Below, in pieces: positions 34,258-43,419 of a stretch of DNA of 45,196 nucleotides. Numbering within the stretch: the first letter of the stretch is position 1; every line of letters begins with the position of its first letter. A program made the translations under genes and the position numbers. Source of the stretch: Clostridia bacterium (lineage in GTDB: Bacteria > Bacillota > Clostridia > Oscillospirales > CAG-272); the NCBI GenBank assembly GCA_017453365.1, contig JAFTKH010000034.1:1-45196 (forward strand), in the 5' to 3' direction. The notes under the pieces were generated by a model, which was not told where the DNA came from, searched no databases, and was given only the letters and a program-made list of their open reading frames with translations.

Positions 34258-35877
34258 ATGGATACGGTTACAAGCCTTGAAAACATAACGTCTGCCGTGC
34301 CTTCCGACAATATAAGTATGTACGTCTCGATTGCCATCACCGCCATAGCGGCGCTCTTCGTGCTCTTCGGCGTGATCTTCGGGCTTAAGCGCGGATTTTC
34401 GCGCACTGTTGTACGGCTTCTTACGGTAGCTCTGTCGGCCGTTGCCGCCTACTTTATCGCCGCATCGCTCGGCAGTACGATAGCCGGCCTTATGAACGGA
34501 ATGAGCCTTATTGAGGTAGTTGATAAGTGTATTGAGCTTATCGTCTCGGCGTCGCCGGAGACGGTCATAACAATTCCCGACAATATACGCAACCTTCTCT
34601 CATCCTTCGATGCGGAGACAACCCATTACGTGACCCAGCTTATCGTCGCTCTTGTTCTTGTGCCTGTCGTTTTCGTCACGGTATTCTGGCTCTTAAAGCT
34701 CTTAACCGTCGTGATTTACTGGATAGTTACGGCTATTGCGGGTATGAGAAAGCGCAGAACGAAGATGACCTCGCGCCTTCTCGGTGCTCTTGTCGGAGCG
34801 GTGCAGGGAGCGCTTATTGCCGCGGTGCTTCTCCTCCCCCTCTCGGGCTTTGCAAGCATTACGAGAGAGTGCCGCGCGGCCCTTACGGCCGAGACCGTAT
34901 CGGAGGATAAGCGTGCGGCCAACGAGGAGTTCTTCACCTATTGGATAGACGACGTAACGTCGAACCCCGTGCTCACCGCGATAGGCAATATGGGCGGGAA
35001 CGCACTGTTTGGCAATATGACGTCGATAACAGTCGGTGAGGAGAAGGTCTCCTCTGTAAATTCGGTAAAGACTCTCGTTTCCGTCTATATGGAAACGGAT
35101 GATATATCGGGAATGGACCCGATGTCACCGAGCAAGGAGAGCCAGACGGCCCTTGAGAACGCAGTTGATATTATCGGTGACGACCCCTATACCGCAACTG
35201 TAGCGGCGGGACTTATGAGAGGTATCAATACGGCAACCGACAACGGCTCTCTAGTTATAGTCGCCGAGGAGCCGATGGCCTCTTTTGTCAATGACGTAAT
35301 CGACGTTTTCGAGGACAGCACGAAGGATAATTTCGAGGGCGACCTCGACACGGTGCTGCACGTATACTTTATACTCGGAGATAACGGAGTTCTCTCATCC
35401 CTCGACGACTCGGAGGAGCTGCGCCGCACGCTCGTCACACTACACGCCGACGGTAAAACGGTTATAAACTACGTTGTCGACGAGCTCTACCTCAATCCTC
35501 GCACCGCTCACATTGTCAACTCCTTAACCGAGATGTCGATAAAGATAATGTGCGACAGTATGGGGCTTTCAGACGATGCCACAGCTCTTTACGAGAGTGT
35601 CAAGGTAGGTGTCAACAACGTTCTCTCGCTCAACGAAGCAGACTACGCGAGCCGCGAGGATTACGTCGCAGACGTAACGTCTAATCTCGACACGACCCTT
35701 AAGGCACACGACATCAACCTCGACGAGAACACCCTCAACACAATGTCGAACTACATCGCCGACAACTACTCCGACGTCTCGGAGATAACAGATGAGGATA
35801 TAAACCGCGCACTGCTCTCCTATTACGGAGCGTACAGCTCGGGCGAAGCGCTTCCCGAGGCTACTCCCACAGAATAA
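34258..35877 (+). CDS. CvpA-family membrane protein with large C-terminal domain
   Basis: 539 aa. The first 200 residues match the CvpA/colicin V production layout: helices at about 20-45, 50-75, 125-150 and 175-195, with GLKRGFSRTVVRL after the first and a basic loop (MRKRRTKMTSRLLGALVGAVQGALIA) before the last. Usual CvpA proteins are 160-200 aa; here a hydrophilic, acidic C-terminal part of about 340 aa follows (helical, Asp/Glu-rich, ending in EALPEATPTE) that I do not recognise. It lies alone between its own promoter and terminator. Function is unknown; a role at the envelope is an inference. Confidence 0.75.
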   Translation: MDTVTSLENITSAVPSDNISMYVSIAITAIAALFVLFGVIFGLKRGFSRTVVRLLTVALSAVAAYFIAASLGSTIAGLMNGMSLIEVVDKCIELIVSASPETVITIPDNIRNLLSSFDAETTHYVTQLIVALVLVPVVFVTVFWLLKLLTVVIYWIVTAIAGMRKRRTKMTSRLLGALVGAVQGALIAAVLLLPLSGFASITRECRAALTAETVSEDKRAANEEFFTYWIDDVTSNPVLTAIGNMGGNALFGNMTSITVGEEKVSSVNSVKTLVSVYMETDDISGMDPMSPSKESQTALENAVDIIGDDPYTATVAAGLMRGINTATDNGSLVIVAEEPMASFVNDVIDVFEDSTKDNFEGDLDTVLHVYFILGDNGVLSSLDDSEELRRTLVTLHADGKTVINYVVDELYLNPRTAHIVNSLTEMSIKIMCDSMGLSDDATALYESVKVGVNNVLSLNEADYASREDYVADVTSNLDTTLKAHDINLDENTLNTMSNYIADNYSDVSEITDEDINRALLSYYGAYSSGEALPEATPTE

Positions 35878-35920
35878 TAAATAGGGGCTGTCACATTTAG
35901 GCAGAGACAAATAAAGAAAA

Positions 35921-35962
35921 GGCAGAGGCATTTCAAAAATAATGTGCCTCTGCCGTTTTTTT
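35921..35962 (+). terminator. Terminator of the CvpA-type gene
   Basis: A 10-bp perfect stem (GGCAGAGGCA with TGCCTCTGCC), 14-nt A-rich loop, then seven T. Confidence 0.9.
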
Positions 35963-35974
35963 GTAAATTCAAAG

Positions 35975-36010
35975 ATAACAAGGTCGAAAGCCCTTGATTT
36001 TCCTTGTTAT
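35975..36010. other. Inverted repeat between convergent genes
   Basis: ATAACAAGG (35975-35983) pairs with CCTTGTTAT (36002-36010). An alternative shorter pairing uses CCTTG at 35992-35996. A T run follows on the plus strand 6 nt later. It may be a second terminator for the CvpA-type gene. Confidence 0.45.
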
Positions 36011-36117
36011 TATTAAGTTTTTTGCCGTTTCCTCTCTCAACGCACATTTGTACCTCTATCGGTCTCGCTGTGGCTCGTGGCGCTTCGCTTACGTCGGCCG
36101 ACAATTTCATCTTCACT

Positions 36118-36150
36118 GCAAAAAAAGACAGCCTAGCTGTCTTTTTTTGC
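36118..36150 (-). terminator. pyr operon terminator overlapping the pyrB stop codon
   Basis: A 33-nt perfect inverted repeat: 15-bp stem (GCAAAAAAAGACAGC with its complement) around a 3-nt loop. The loop is exactly the TAG stop codon of pyrB, so the last codons of the gene form one arm. A run of seven T sits in the descending arm. Confidence 0.85.
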
Positions 36151-37191
36151 GCTTTGGTCACAATATATGCACTTTCCGTCCGAGAAAAGCTTTTTTATAC
36201 CTCTTTCGGTCTTCGATATGCAGTGCGGGTTTGTGCACCTCATATTCGGTACGGTCTCGCCCCTCGCACGGTTGTCGTCAACCCCCTTCGTCGCAAGGAG
36301 CTTCAATATCAGAGCCATACGGATATATCTGCCGTACCTCGCCTGGTCGAAATAGTGTGCACGGGGGTCAGAGTCGACGTCGACGTCTATCTCATTGACA
36401 CGGGGGAGCGGGTGGAGTATCGAAAGGGTCGGCTTCGCTCCCGCAAGCTTACTGTGCGAGAGAATATAGCTGTCCTTCAGGCGCTCGTACTCTGCCTTAT
36501 CCTCAAACCTCTCGCCCTGTATTCTCGTCATATAGAGAATGTCGAGAGAAGGTATAGCCTCCTCGAGGTCGCAAACCTCACTGTACGCGCCCTCCCTCAA
36601 AAACTCGCTCTTCACGTAATCGGGAATAGCGAGCTCACGGGGAGAGATAAGCACGAAGCGGACACCCTCGTATCTCGCAAGCGCGGATATAAGCGAATGA
36701 ACCGTTCTACCGTACTTGAGGTCTCCGCAGATACCGACGGTGATATTGTCAAATCTGCCGACCTTTTTCTTTATTGTAAAGAGGTCGGTAAGGGTCTGCG
36801 TGGGGTGGAAATGACCGCCGTCGCCGGCGTTTATAATAGGCACCTCCGAGACCTCCGACGCTACTATCGGCGCTCCCTCCTTCGGGTGGCGCATAGCTAT
36901 AATATCCGTATAGGCAGACACCATTCTCACGGTGTCCGCGACCGTCTCACCCTTCGCAACAGAGCTCGACCCCGCCTGGTCAAAGCCGAGGACGCTGCCG
37001 CCGAGCGACATCATAGCCGAGGTGAAGGAAAGCCGCGTTCTCGTCGAGGGCTCGAAAAAGAGCGCTCCCATAATCCTTCCCCTGCATTCCGAGGAATATC
37101 TCTCGGGATTTTCCATTATATCCGACGCACATTCGATAAGCGAGTCTATCTCCCCTATCGAGAGGTCAAGAATGTTTATGAGATTTCGCAA
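36133..37191 (-). CDS. pyrB: Aspartate carbamoyltransferase with C-terminal zinc-knuckle segment
   Basis: Joins carbamoyl phosphate and aspartate to give carbamoyl-aspartate. 352 aa, against about 305-310 for most catalytic chains. Residues 1-305 are complete: [12 protein letters not shown] (45-56), the flexible loop with Ser77 and Lys80 (SSSVAKGE), [10 protein letters not shown] (129-138), MTRIQGERF (221-229) and HPLPRVNEI (260-268). The extra 45 residues hold four cysteines, 319, 324, 341 and 344, as C-x4-C-x16-C-x2-C (RCTNPHCIS, then GKCIYCDQ). This resembles the zinc domain of the regulatory chain PyrI (C-x4-C...C-x2-C) without its nucleotide-binding domain. No pyrI is present. It is the last gene of the operon, 39 bp after pyrE. 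Confidence 0.95.
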   Translation of the reverse strand: MRNLINILDLSIGEIDSLIECASDIMENPERYSSECRGRIMGALFFEPSTRTRLSFTSAMMSLGGSVLGFDQAGSSSVAKGETVADTVRMVSAYTDIIAMRHPKEGAPIVASEVSEVPIINAGDGGHFHPTQTLTDLFTIKKKVGRFDNITVGICGDLKYGRTVHSLISALARYEGVRFVLISPRELAIPDYVKSEFLREGAYSEVCDLEEAIPSLDILYMTRIQGERFEDKAEYERLKDSYILSHSKLAGAKPTLSILHPLPRVNEIDVDVDSDPRAHYFDQARYGRYIRMALILKLLATKGVDDNRARGETVPNMRCTNPHCISKTERGIKKLFSDGKCIYCDQSAKKDS

Positions 37192-37230
37192 TTTTCATCT
37201 CCTAAAATTGTTTTTGCTCCGTAAAGCATC

Positions 37231-37887
37231 TTACGCCTTCGCGCCGTACACCTCAAGATATTTCTTAATGCGGGCGACGTTCTCTGCATTCTTCGAGTCC
37301 TCCTCGAGGTACTCTATAATATCGTATACGTCAACTATCGAATATACGGGGAAGCCGAACTGCTCCTCTATTTCGGCCATAGCTCCGCGCTCGCCCTGCC
37401 CCTTTTCCTTACGGTCAACCATAATGAAGGTAGCGGCGACCTTAGTTCCCTCAAGGTGGGAGAGTATCTCCATACTCTCGCGGATAGCGGTGCCTGCTGT
37501 AATAACGTCCTCGATAATTACTATCTCCTCGCCGGGAGTGGGAACGTATCCTACGAACACTCCGCCCTCTCCGTGGTCCTTAACCTCTTTTCTGTTGAAG
37601 AAGAAGGGAACGTTAAGGCCACCTTTCGAAAGAGCAACGGCGGCAGATACGGAAAGGGATATTCCCTTATAGGCAGGGCCGTACAGCACAGCCTTCTTCA
37701 TACCGAGCTTTTCCGTGTAGGCGCGTGCGTAAAACTCTCCGAGCTTCGCAATATCCTCACCGGTCTTTATCATTCCGGCGTTTATAAAGTAGGGTATCTT
37801 TCTTCCGCTCTTCGCGGTGAAGTCACCGAACTTAAGCACTCCTGCATTCTCGAGGAACTTTATAAATTCTCTTTTATAGCCTTCCAT
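37231..37887 (-). CDS. pyrE: Orotate phosphoribosyltransferase
   Basis: Transfers the phosphoribosyl group of PRPP to orotate, giving OMP. 218 aa. The PRPP loop is IVIIEDVITAGTAIRE near 122-137 and the flexible loop is FNRKEVKDHGEGG around 97-109, with the catalytic Lys. The N-terminal SGRKIPYFINAG matches the family. It lies 12 bp after pyrF and 39 bp before pyrB. Confidence 0.96.
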   Translation of the reverse strand: MEGYKREFIKFLENAGVLKFGDFTAKSGRKIPYFINAGMIKTGEDIAKLGEFYARAYTEKLGMKKAVLYGPAYKGISLSVSAAVALSKGGLNVPFFFNRKEVKDHGEGGVFVGYVPTPGEEIVIIEDVITAGTAIRESMEILSHLEGTKVAATFIMVDRKEKGQGERGAMAEIEEQFGFPVYSIVDVYDIIEYLEEDSKNAENVARIKKYLEVYGAKA

Positions 37888-37899
37888 TTTCTCGTCTCC

Positions 37900-38598
37900 T
37901 TAACCTATGAATTCAGCGCAGCATCTCTCGTAGGCTGCTACAGGGTCGGCTGCCGCGGTTATCGGTCTGCCTACTACTATATAATCCGAGCCTATTCTCT
38001 TCGCCTCGGCAGGAGTCATAACCCTCACCTGGTCACCGACGTCTCCGTCAGCAAATCTCACACCCGGGGTAACTGTGATAAAGTCATCTCCGCACGCACC
38101 GTGCACCTTACCTGCCTCGAGGGGCGAGCAGACGATACCGTCAAGGCCTGCCCTCTTCGCGCAGCCTGCATAGTGCATAACTACCTTATCTATGGGCTCG
38201 TTTATAAGAAGGTCGGACTTCATTCTCTCCTCGCTCGTCGAGGTAAGCTGTGTTACCGCGATAAGCAGGGGTCTCGTTCCATCGGGACGGGTAAGTCCCT
38301 CTATAGCCGCCTCCATCATAGCGACGGTCCCCGCCGCGTGAAGGTTAGTCATATCCACGTCGAGGTGTGAGAGGACGGACATCGCCTTCTTTACGGTGTT
38401 CGGTATATCGTGGAGCTTAAGATCGAGGAATATCTTATGACCTCTTTTCTTTATCTCACGAACGATAGCGGGGCCCTCGGCATAGAAAAGCTCCATTCCT
38501 ATCTTTACGAAGGGCTTCTTCCCTTCAAACTTATCGAGAAACTCAAAGGTCTTCTCGGCGCTCGCGAAGTCGCAAGCAATAATTACGTCGCGTCCCAT
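37900..38598 (-). CDS. pyrF: Orotidine 5'-phosphate decarboxylase
   Basis: Decarboxylates OMP to UMP, the last step of the pathway. 232 aa, TIM-barrel. The catalytic [11 protein letters not shown] stands near 59-69, VKIGMELFY near 31-39, and the C-terminal phosphate motif [10 protein letters not shown] near 209-218. It is the shorter bacterial group 1 type. Its ATG shares one base with the pyrD stop (TGATG). Confidence 0.96.
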   Translation of the reverse strand: MGRDVIIACDFASAEKTFEFLDKFEGKKPFVKIGMELFYAEGPAIVREIKKRGHKIFLDLKLHDIPNTVKKAMSVLSHLDVDMTNLHAAGTVAMMEAAIEGLTRPDGTRPLLIAVTQLTSTSEERMKSDLLINEPIDKVVMHYAGCAKRAGLDGIVCSPLEAGKVHGACGDDFITVTPGVRFADGDVGDQVRVMTPAEAKRIGSDYIVVGRPITAAADPVAAYERCCAEFIG

Positions 38599-39509
38599 CA
38601 GTGTGCTCCTCCTATTATGTCGGTTAAATTTTCTATTCCGTATTTTTCCATAGCTCGGGCAAGGTCCTCGATTATATCGCGGCAGGCGTAGGGGTTGACG
38701 AGGTTCTCAGCGCCGACCTCAACCGCCGTAGCACCTGCGAGCATAAGCTCTATCACGTCCTCGGCAGTGGCAACGCCGCCCATGCCGACAATCGGGATTT
38801 TCACCGCATCGTAGACCTGATATATCATTCTTACGGCAACCGGCTTTATCGCGGGGCCGGAGTATCCGCCCGTCTTGTTCGCAAGTATGGGGCGTCTTCT
38901 CTTCAAGTCAATTCTCATACCCATAAGCGTATTGATAAGGCTGACGCCGTCAGCTCCGCCCGCCTCGCAGGCCTTCGCTATTGATACGATATCGGTAACG
39001 TTCGGCGAGAGCTTAATTATAATCGGCTTCTTCGTCACGTCACGGACTGCGCGGGTAACGGTCTCGGCCATTTCGGGCGACGTGCCGAAGCTCATACCGC
39101 CGCCGTGTACGTTAGGACAAGAAATGTTTACCTCAAACCAGCCGATGCCCTCCGCCGTGTCAAGTCTTCTGACCGTCTCAACGTACTCGTCGAGCGAGAA
39201 GCCCGAGACGTTCGCCATAGCGGGCTTCGAGAACACCGCGCGAAGCTTCGGAAGCTCCTCGGAGATAACCTTATCGACACCGGGGTTTTGCAGTCCCACG
39301 GCGTTGAGCATTCCCGAGGGGCACTCGGCAATTCTCGGTGTGGGGTTTCCGAACCTCGGCTCTAGGGTTGTTCCCTTAAAGGAAAGGGTACCTAGAATAT
39401 TTATGTCATAAAGCTCGGCAAACTCGTATCCAAAGCCGTAAGTACCGCTAGCGGGTATTACGGGATTGTCGAGAGTAATACCGCAGAGGGTAACCTTCGT
39501 ATTTACCAT
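38598..39509 (-). CDS. pyrD: Dihydroorotate dehydrogenase, class 1B catalytic subunit
   Basis: FMN enzyme that oxidises dihydroorotate to orotate; class 1B passes electrons through PyrK to NAD. 303 aa. The base is Cys131 in [10 protein letters not shown], as in class 1 enzymes. The FMN-binding segments [14 protein letters not shown] and GATAVEVG lie in the C-terminal third. It overlaps the pyrK stop by 7 nt, consistent with a two-subunit complex. Confidence 0.96.
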   Translation of the reverse strand: MVNTKVTLCGITLDNPVIPASGTYGFGYEFAELYDINILGTLSFKGTTLEPRFGNPTPRIAECPSGMLNAVGLQNPGVDKVISEELPKLRAVFSKPAMANVSGFSLDEYVETVRRLDTAEGIGWFEVNISCPNVHGGGMSFGTSPEMAETVTRAVRDVTKKPIIIKLSPNVTDIVSIAKACEAGGADGVSLINTLMGMRIDLKRRRPILANKTGGYSGPAIKPVAVRMIYQVYDAVKIPIVGMGGVATAEDVIELMLAGATAVEVGAENLVNPYACRDIIEDLARAMEKYGIENLTDIIGGAH

Positions 39510-40234
39510 ATTATCTCCTCCTTCTCGAGCACGGGGCCGTCGCGACAGATACGCTTGTTTCCGTACTTTGTTTTACAGCTACAGCCCATACAGGCGCCAA
39601 ATCCGCAGCCCATTCTCTCCTCGAAGGAGAACTGCCCCTCGGTTTTCGATTTACCGTACACTGCCTTAAGCATAGGCTCGGGGCCGCAGGTGTAGAAATA
39701 GGTGTAGTCATAGGAGTCCATAGCGTCAGTAACAAAGCCGCGAACCCCCTCCGAGCCATCGGCGGTAGCTACCGTAACGGGCACACCAAGTGCCGAAAAC
39801 TCGTCACGGTAGAAAACCTCGTCCCCCGTATTGAAGCCAAGGATAACCGAGGGGTGCTTTCCTTCCTTCACAAGCTCACGCGCAAGAAGGTACATAGGTG
39901 GCACTCCCGCGCCGCCGCCGATAAGCAGGGGGCGGTCGCCCGATTTACCGGTATCGTAGCCGTTGCCAAGCCCCGATAAAATGAGCAGGCGCTCGCCCCG
40001 GAGCATTTTCGACATTTTCTCGGTGCCCTCTCCGACCACCTTGTAAATAAGCGTGAGGGTATCACCCTCTACGTTACAAACCGATATCGGGCGGCGAAGG
40101 TAGAAGCCGTCGAGCTTTATATTCACGAACTGCCCGGGGGCGGTAATATCCGAGGTGTCGCCCGCGAGCGTACATTCGTAGGTGTTTTTCGCGATTTTTT
40201 CATTCGATAGGAGCGTGAAATAACTGTCCTTCAT
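39503..40234 (-). CDS. pyrK: Dihydroorotate dehydrogenase electron transfer subunit
   Basis: Carries FAD and a 2Fe-2S centre and passes electrons from PyrD to NAD. 243 aa. FAD is bound at YLRRPISVCN, NAD at LLIGGGAGVPPMYLLA, and CGPEPML follows. The cluster ligands are C210, C215, C218 and C230 (CGFGACMGCSC, then RICRDGPV). It lies 9 bp after carB. Confidence 0.96.
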   Translation of the reverse strand: MKDSYFTLLSNEKIAKNTYECTLAGDTSDITAPGQFVNIKLDGFYLRRPISVCNVEGDTLTLIYKVVGEGTEKMSKMLRGERLLILSGLGNGYDTGKSGDRPLLIGGGAGVPPMYLLARELVKEGKHPSVILGFNTGDEVFYRDEFSALGVPVTVATADGSEGVRGFVTDAMDSYDYTYFYTCGPEPMLKAVYGKSKTEGQFSFEERMGCGFGACMGCSCKTKYGNKRICRDGPVLEKEEIIW

Positions 40235-40243
40235 TTTTACCTC

Positions 40244-43200
40244 TTAACTGTCTATTGTCGATATGGTTATCGTTATATCCTCAAGGACGTCGAGAAGAAC
40301 TCTTACTGTATCGAGAGAGGAGAAGAGCGTGGTGTTCGTTTCGACGGCAAGGCTTCTTATCTCGTGTCCGTCCTTCTGCTGGTCGGACGAATCAAGGTCG
40401 GACGTATTTATAACGTAGGCGATATGTCCCTGTCTTATAGCGTTCGGGATATCGGTGCTGCCGTCGCTTATCTTCTCCTTAATTCTCGTCTTAATGCCAT
40501 GCTCCTTTAAGAAGGTTGCCGTGCCGCGTGTGGCCTCGATATTGAAGCCGAGGTTATAGAATCGGCGGATAAGGGGAAGCGCTTCGTCCTTATCAGCGTC
40601 GGCTATGGTAACGAGCACCGTGCCGTAATTCTGCACGTTCATACCCGATGCCTGCAGTGCCTTATAGAACGCGCGGTAGAGGTCGTCGTCGTAGCCTATT
40701 GCCTCGCCCGTCGACTTCATCTCGGGGGAGAGGTAGGCGTCAATTCCGTTTATCTTCTTGAAGGAGAAGACGGGAACCTTACAGTACCAGCGCTTTTTCT
40801 CCTCGGGATAGAGGTCGAAGATGCCCAGCTCCTTCAAGGACTTACCGAGTATAACCTCTGTCGCGATGTCGGCAAGCGAGTAGCCCGTCGACTTCGAGAG
40901 GAAGGGAACCGTTCTCGACGAGCGGGGGTTCACCTCGATTATATAAACGTCCTCGTTTGCATCAACTATAAACTGGATGTTGAAAAGTCCGACAATACCG
41001 ATACCGAGGCCGAGCTTCTTCGAGTAGGAGAGTATCTTTCCCTTCACCTTATCAGATATCGAGAAGGCGGGGTAAACACTTATCGAGTCACCCGAGTGAA
41101 CGCCCGTACGCTCGACAAGCTCCATAATGCCCGCAACGAACACGTCGCGTCCGTCGCAGATAGCGTCAACCTCTACCTCCTTACCCTGGATATAGTGGTC
41201 AACGAGCACGGGCTTGTCCTCGTCTATCTCAACTGCGGTTTTCAGATAGTTGCGGAGCTGCTCCTCGTTTCCGACGAGCTGCATAGCGCGTCCGCCGAGA
41301 ACAAAGCTCGGGCGGACAAGAACGGGATAGCCGATTTCCTTCGCGACTCTGACGCCGTCCTCTATCTTCGTTACCGCCTGCCCCTTCGGCTGGGGAATGT
41401 TAAGGCTCTCGAGTATCTTCTCGAAGGTATCTCTGTTCTCTGCTCTGTCTATAGCCTCGCAGTCTGTACCGATTATCTTAACACCGCGCTCTGCGAGGGG
41501 TGCTGCGAGATTTATCGCAGTCTGACCGCCGAGCGATGCTATGACTCCGAGCGGCTTTTCAAACTCTATGACGCTCATTACGTCCTCGACGGTGAGCGGC
41601 TCGAAATAAAGCTTATCCGACGTGGTATAGTCGGTGGATACGGTTTCGGGGTTATTGTTTATGATTATAGCCTCGTAGCCCGAGCGGCGAATGGTATTTA
41701 CCGCGTGGACGGTGGAGTAGTCAAACTCGACACCCTGACCGATACGGATAGGACCTGCGCCGAGGACTATGACCTTCTTCCTGTCTGTAAGAACCGACTG
41801 ATTTTCACACGAGTAGGACGAGTAGAAATAGGGGATATACGCGCCGACGTGCGCGGTATCTACCATGCGGTATACGGGTATAATACCCGCACCCTTGCGC
41901 AGCTTTGACACCTCGAGCTCGCTCATTCCCCAGAGCTTGCCGATGTATTTATCCGAAAAGCCCATCTTCTTCGCCGTACGAAGGAGCTCTGTATCCTGAG
42001 GTGCTTTTGCAAGCTTCGCTTCCATATCGGTTATCTTCTTAAAGCTCTCGAGGAAGAAGGGGGTTATCATAGTAATTCCGTGGAGCTCGTCCACAGAATG
42101 GCCGCGGCGAAGCAGCTCCGCCACCGCGAAGGCGTTATCGTCGTGGAACTCCTCGATATATCCGAGTATTTCCTCATCGGGCTTATTATCGAATTTCGGC
42201 ATATAAAGGTGGTAAACACCCGTTTCGAGTGAGCGCACGGATTTGAGTATACACTCCTCGAGATTAGAGCCGATACCCATACACTCACCCGTCGCCTTCA
42301 TCTGCGTACCGAGCTTATTCGGGACAGTGGTAAACTTATCGAAGGGGAAGCGCGGGAATTTCGCAACTATATAGTCGAGGTCGGGCTCGAACTCCGCAGT
42401 AGTACCTGCGACGGATATCTCCGAGAGGGTCATACCGACGGCTATCTTCGCAGTTACACGCGCTATCGGGTAGCCGCTCGCCTTCGACGCGAGGGCCGAG
42501 GAGCGGGAAACCCTCGGGTTCACCTCGATAAGGTAGTACTCCGAGGAGTTCGGATTAAGTGCGAACTGAACGTTACAGCCGCCCTCTATCTTTAGCTCGC
42601 GGATAAGCTTTATAGCACTGTCGTTGAGCATTTTTCTATCCTTATCTGACAGTGTCATTATGGGAGCTACGACCATACTGTCGCCCGTATGAACGCCGAC
42701 GGGGTCTATATTCTCCATACCGCAGATGGTGATAGCGTTATCGGCGCTGTCGCGCATTACCTCGAATTCTATTTCCTTATATCCGCGAACGCTCTTCTCA
42801 ACGAGAACCTGCCCTACGGGAGATGCGGCAAGAGCGCCGACCGCGAGCTCGCGGAGCTCGTCCTCGTTATAAGCGAAGCCGCCGCCCGTGCCGCCGAGGG
42901 TGAACGCGGGGCGAAGCACTACGGGGTAGCCTATCTTCGCGGCTACGGCTACTGCCTCCTCGAGGGTGTTCGCGATATCAGAGGGAATAACGGGCTCGCC
43001 GATAGACTCGCAAAGCTCCTTAAAGAGCTCTCTGTCCTCGGCTCTCTCAATACTCTCGCTCGACGTGCCGAGAAGCTCAACGCCGCTCTCGCGGAGTATT
43101 CCCTTCTTCTCAAGCAGCATAGCCATATTAAGTCCCGTCTGTCCGCCGATGCCGGGAACTATCGCATCGGGGCGCTCGTATCTTATTATCTTCGCAATAT

Positions 43201-43417
43201 ACTCAAGCGTCAGGGGCTCCATATACACCTTATCGGCTATCGTAGTGTCCGTCATAATAGTAGCGGGGTTGGAGTTGACGAGTATTACCTCGTAGCCCTC
43301 CTCCTTAAGCGCCAGGCACGCCTGCGTGCCCGCATAGTCGAACTCTGCCGCCTGACCGATGACGATAGGCCCCGAGCCTATTATCATAATTCTCTTAAGA
43401 TCTGTTCTCTTTGCCAT
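40244..43417 (-). CDS. carB: Carbamoyl phosphate synthase large subunit
   Basis: Makes carbamoyl phosphate from bicarbonate, ATP and ammonia delivered by CarA. 1057 aa, the usual length. Two homologous ATP-grasp halves are visible, each starting with a GSGPI/GAGPIRIGQ motif (near 13 and 555) and holding VEVNPR (first: LIEVNPRVSRSSALASKA; second: IIEVNPRSSRTVPFLSK). The last 125 residues are the MGS-like allosteric domain (FYNLGFNIEATRGTATFLKEHG). It lies 2 bp after pyrC. The small subunit carA, usually adjacent, is not in the window. Confidence 0.97.
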   Translation of the reverse strand: MAKRTDLKRIMIIGSGPIVIGQAAEFDYAGTQACLALKEEGYEVILVNSNPATIMTDTTIADKVYMEPLTLEYIAKIIRYERPDAIVPGIGGQTGLNMAMLLEKKGILRESGVELLGTSSESIERAEDRELFKELCESIGEPVIPSDIANTLEEAVAVAAKIGYPVVLRPAFTLGGTGGGFAYNEDELRELAVGALAASPVGQVLVEKSVRGYKEIEFEVMRDSADNAITICGMENIDPVGVHTGDSMVVAPIMTLSDKDRKMLNDSAIKLIRELKIEGGCNVQFALNPNSSEYYLIEVNPRVSRSSALASKASGYPIARVTAKIAVGMTLSEISVAGTTAEFEPDLDYIVAKFPRFPFDKFTTVPNKLGTQMKATGECMGIGSNLEECILKSVRSLETGVYHLYMPKFDNKPDEEILGYIEEFHDDNAFAVAELLRRGHSVDELHGITMITPFFLESFKKITDMEAKLAKAPQDTELLRTAKKMGFSDKYIGKLWGMSELEVSKLRKGAGIIPVYRMVDTAHVGAYIPYFYSSYSCENQSVLTDRKKVIVLGAGPIRIGQGVEFDYSTVHAVNTIRRSGYEAIIINNNPETVSTDYTTSDKLYFEPLTVEDVMSVIEFEKPLGVIASLGGQTAINLAAPLAERGVKIIGTDCEAIDRAENRDTFEKILESLNIPQPKGQAVTKIEDGVRVAKEIGYPVLVRPSFVLGGRAMQLVGNEEQLRNYLKTAVEIDEDKPVLVDHYIQGKEVEVDAICDGRDVFVAGIMELVERTGVHSGDSISVYPAFSISDKVKGKILSYSKKLGLGIGIVGLFNIQFIVDANEDVYIIEVNPRSSRTVPFLSKSTGYSLADIATEVILGKSLKELGIFDLYPEEKKRWYCKVPVFSFKKINGIDAYLSPEMKSTGEAIGYDDDLYRAFYKALQASGMNVQNYGTVLVTIADADKDEALPLIRRFYNLGFNIEATRGTATFLKEHGIKTRIKEKISDGSTDIPNAIRQGHIAYVINTSDLDSSDQQKDGHEIRSLAVETNTTLFSSLDTVRVLLDVLEDITITISTIDS

Positions 43418-43419
43418 TT

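Noticed and set aside
35823..36161. 112-aa minus-strand frame between cvpA-type gene and pyrB
   Set aside because: It crosses two terminators and overlaps the end of both neighbours; the composition is that of a shadow frame.
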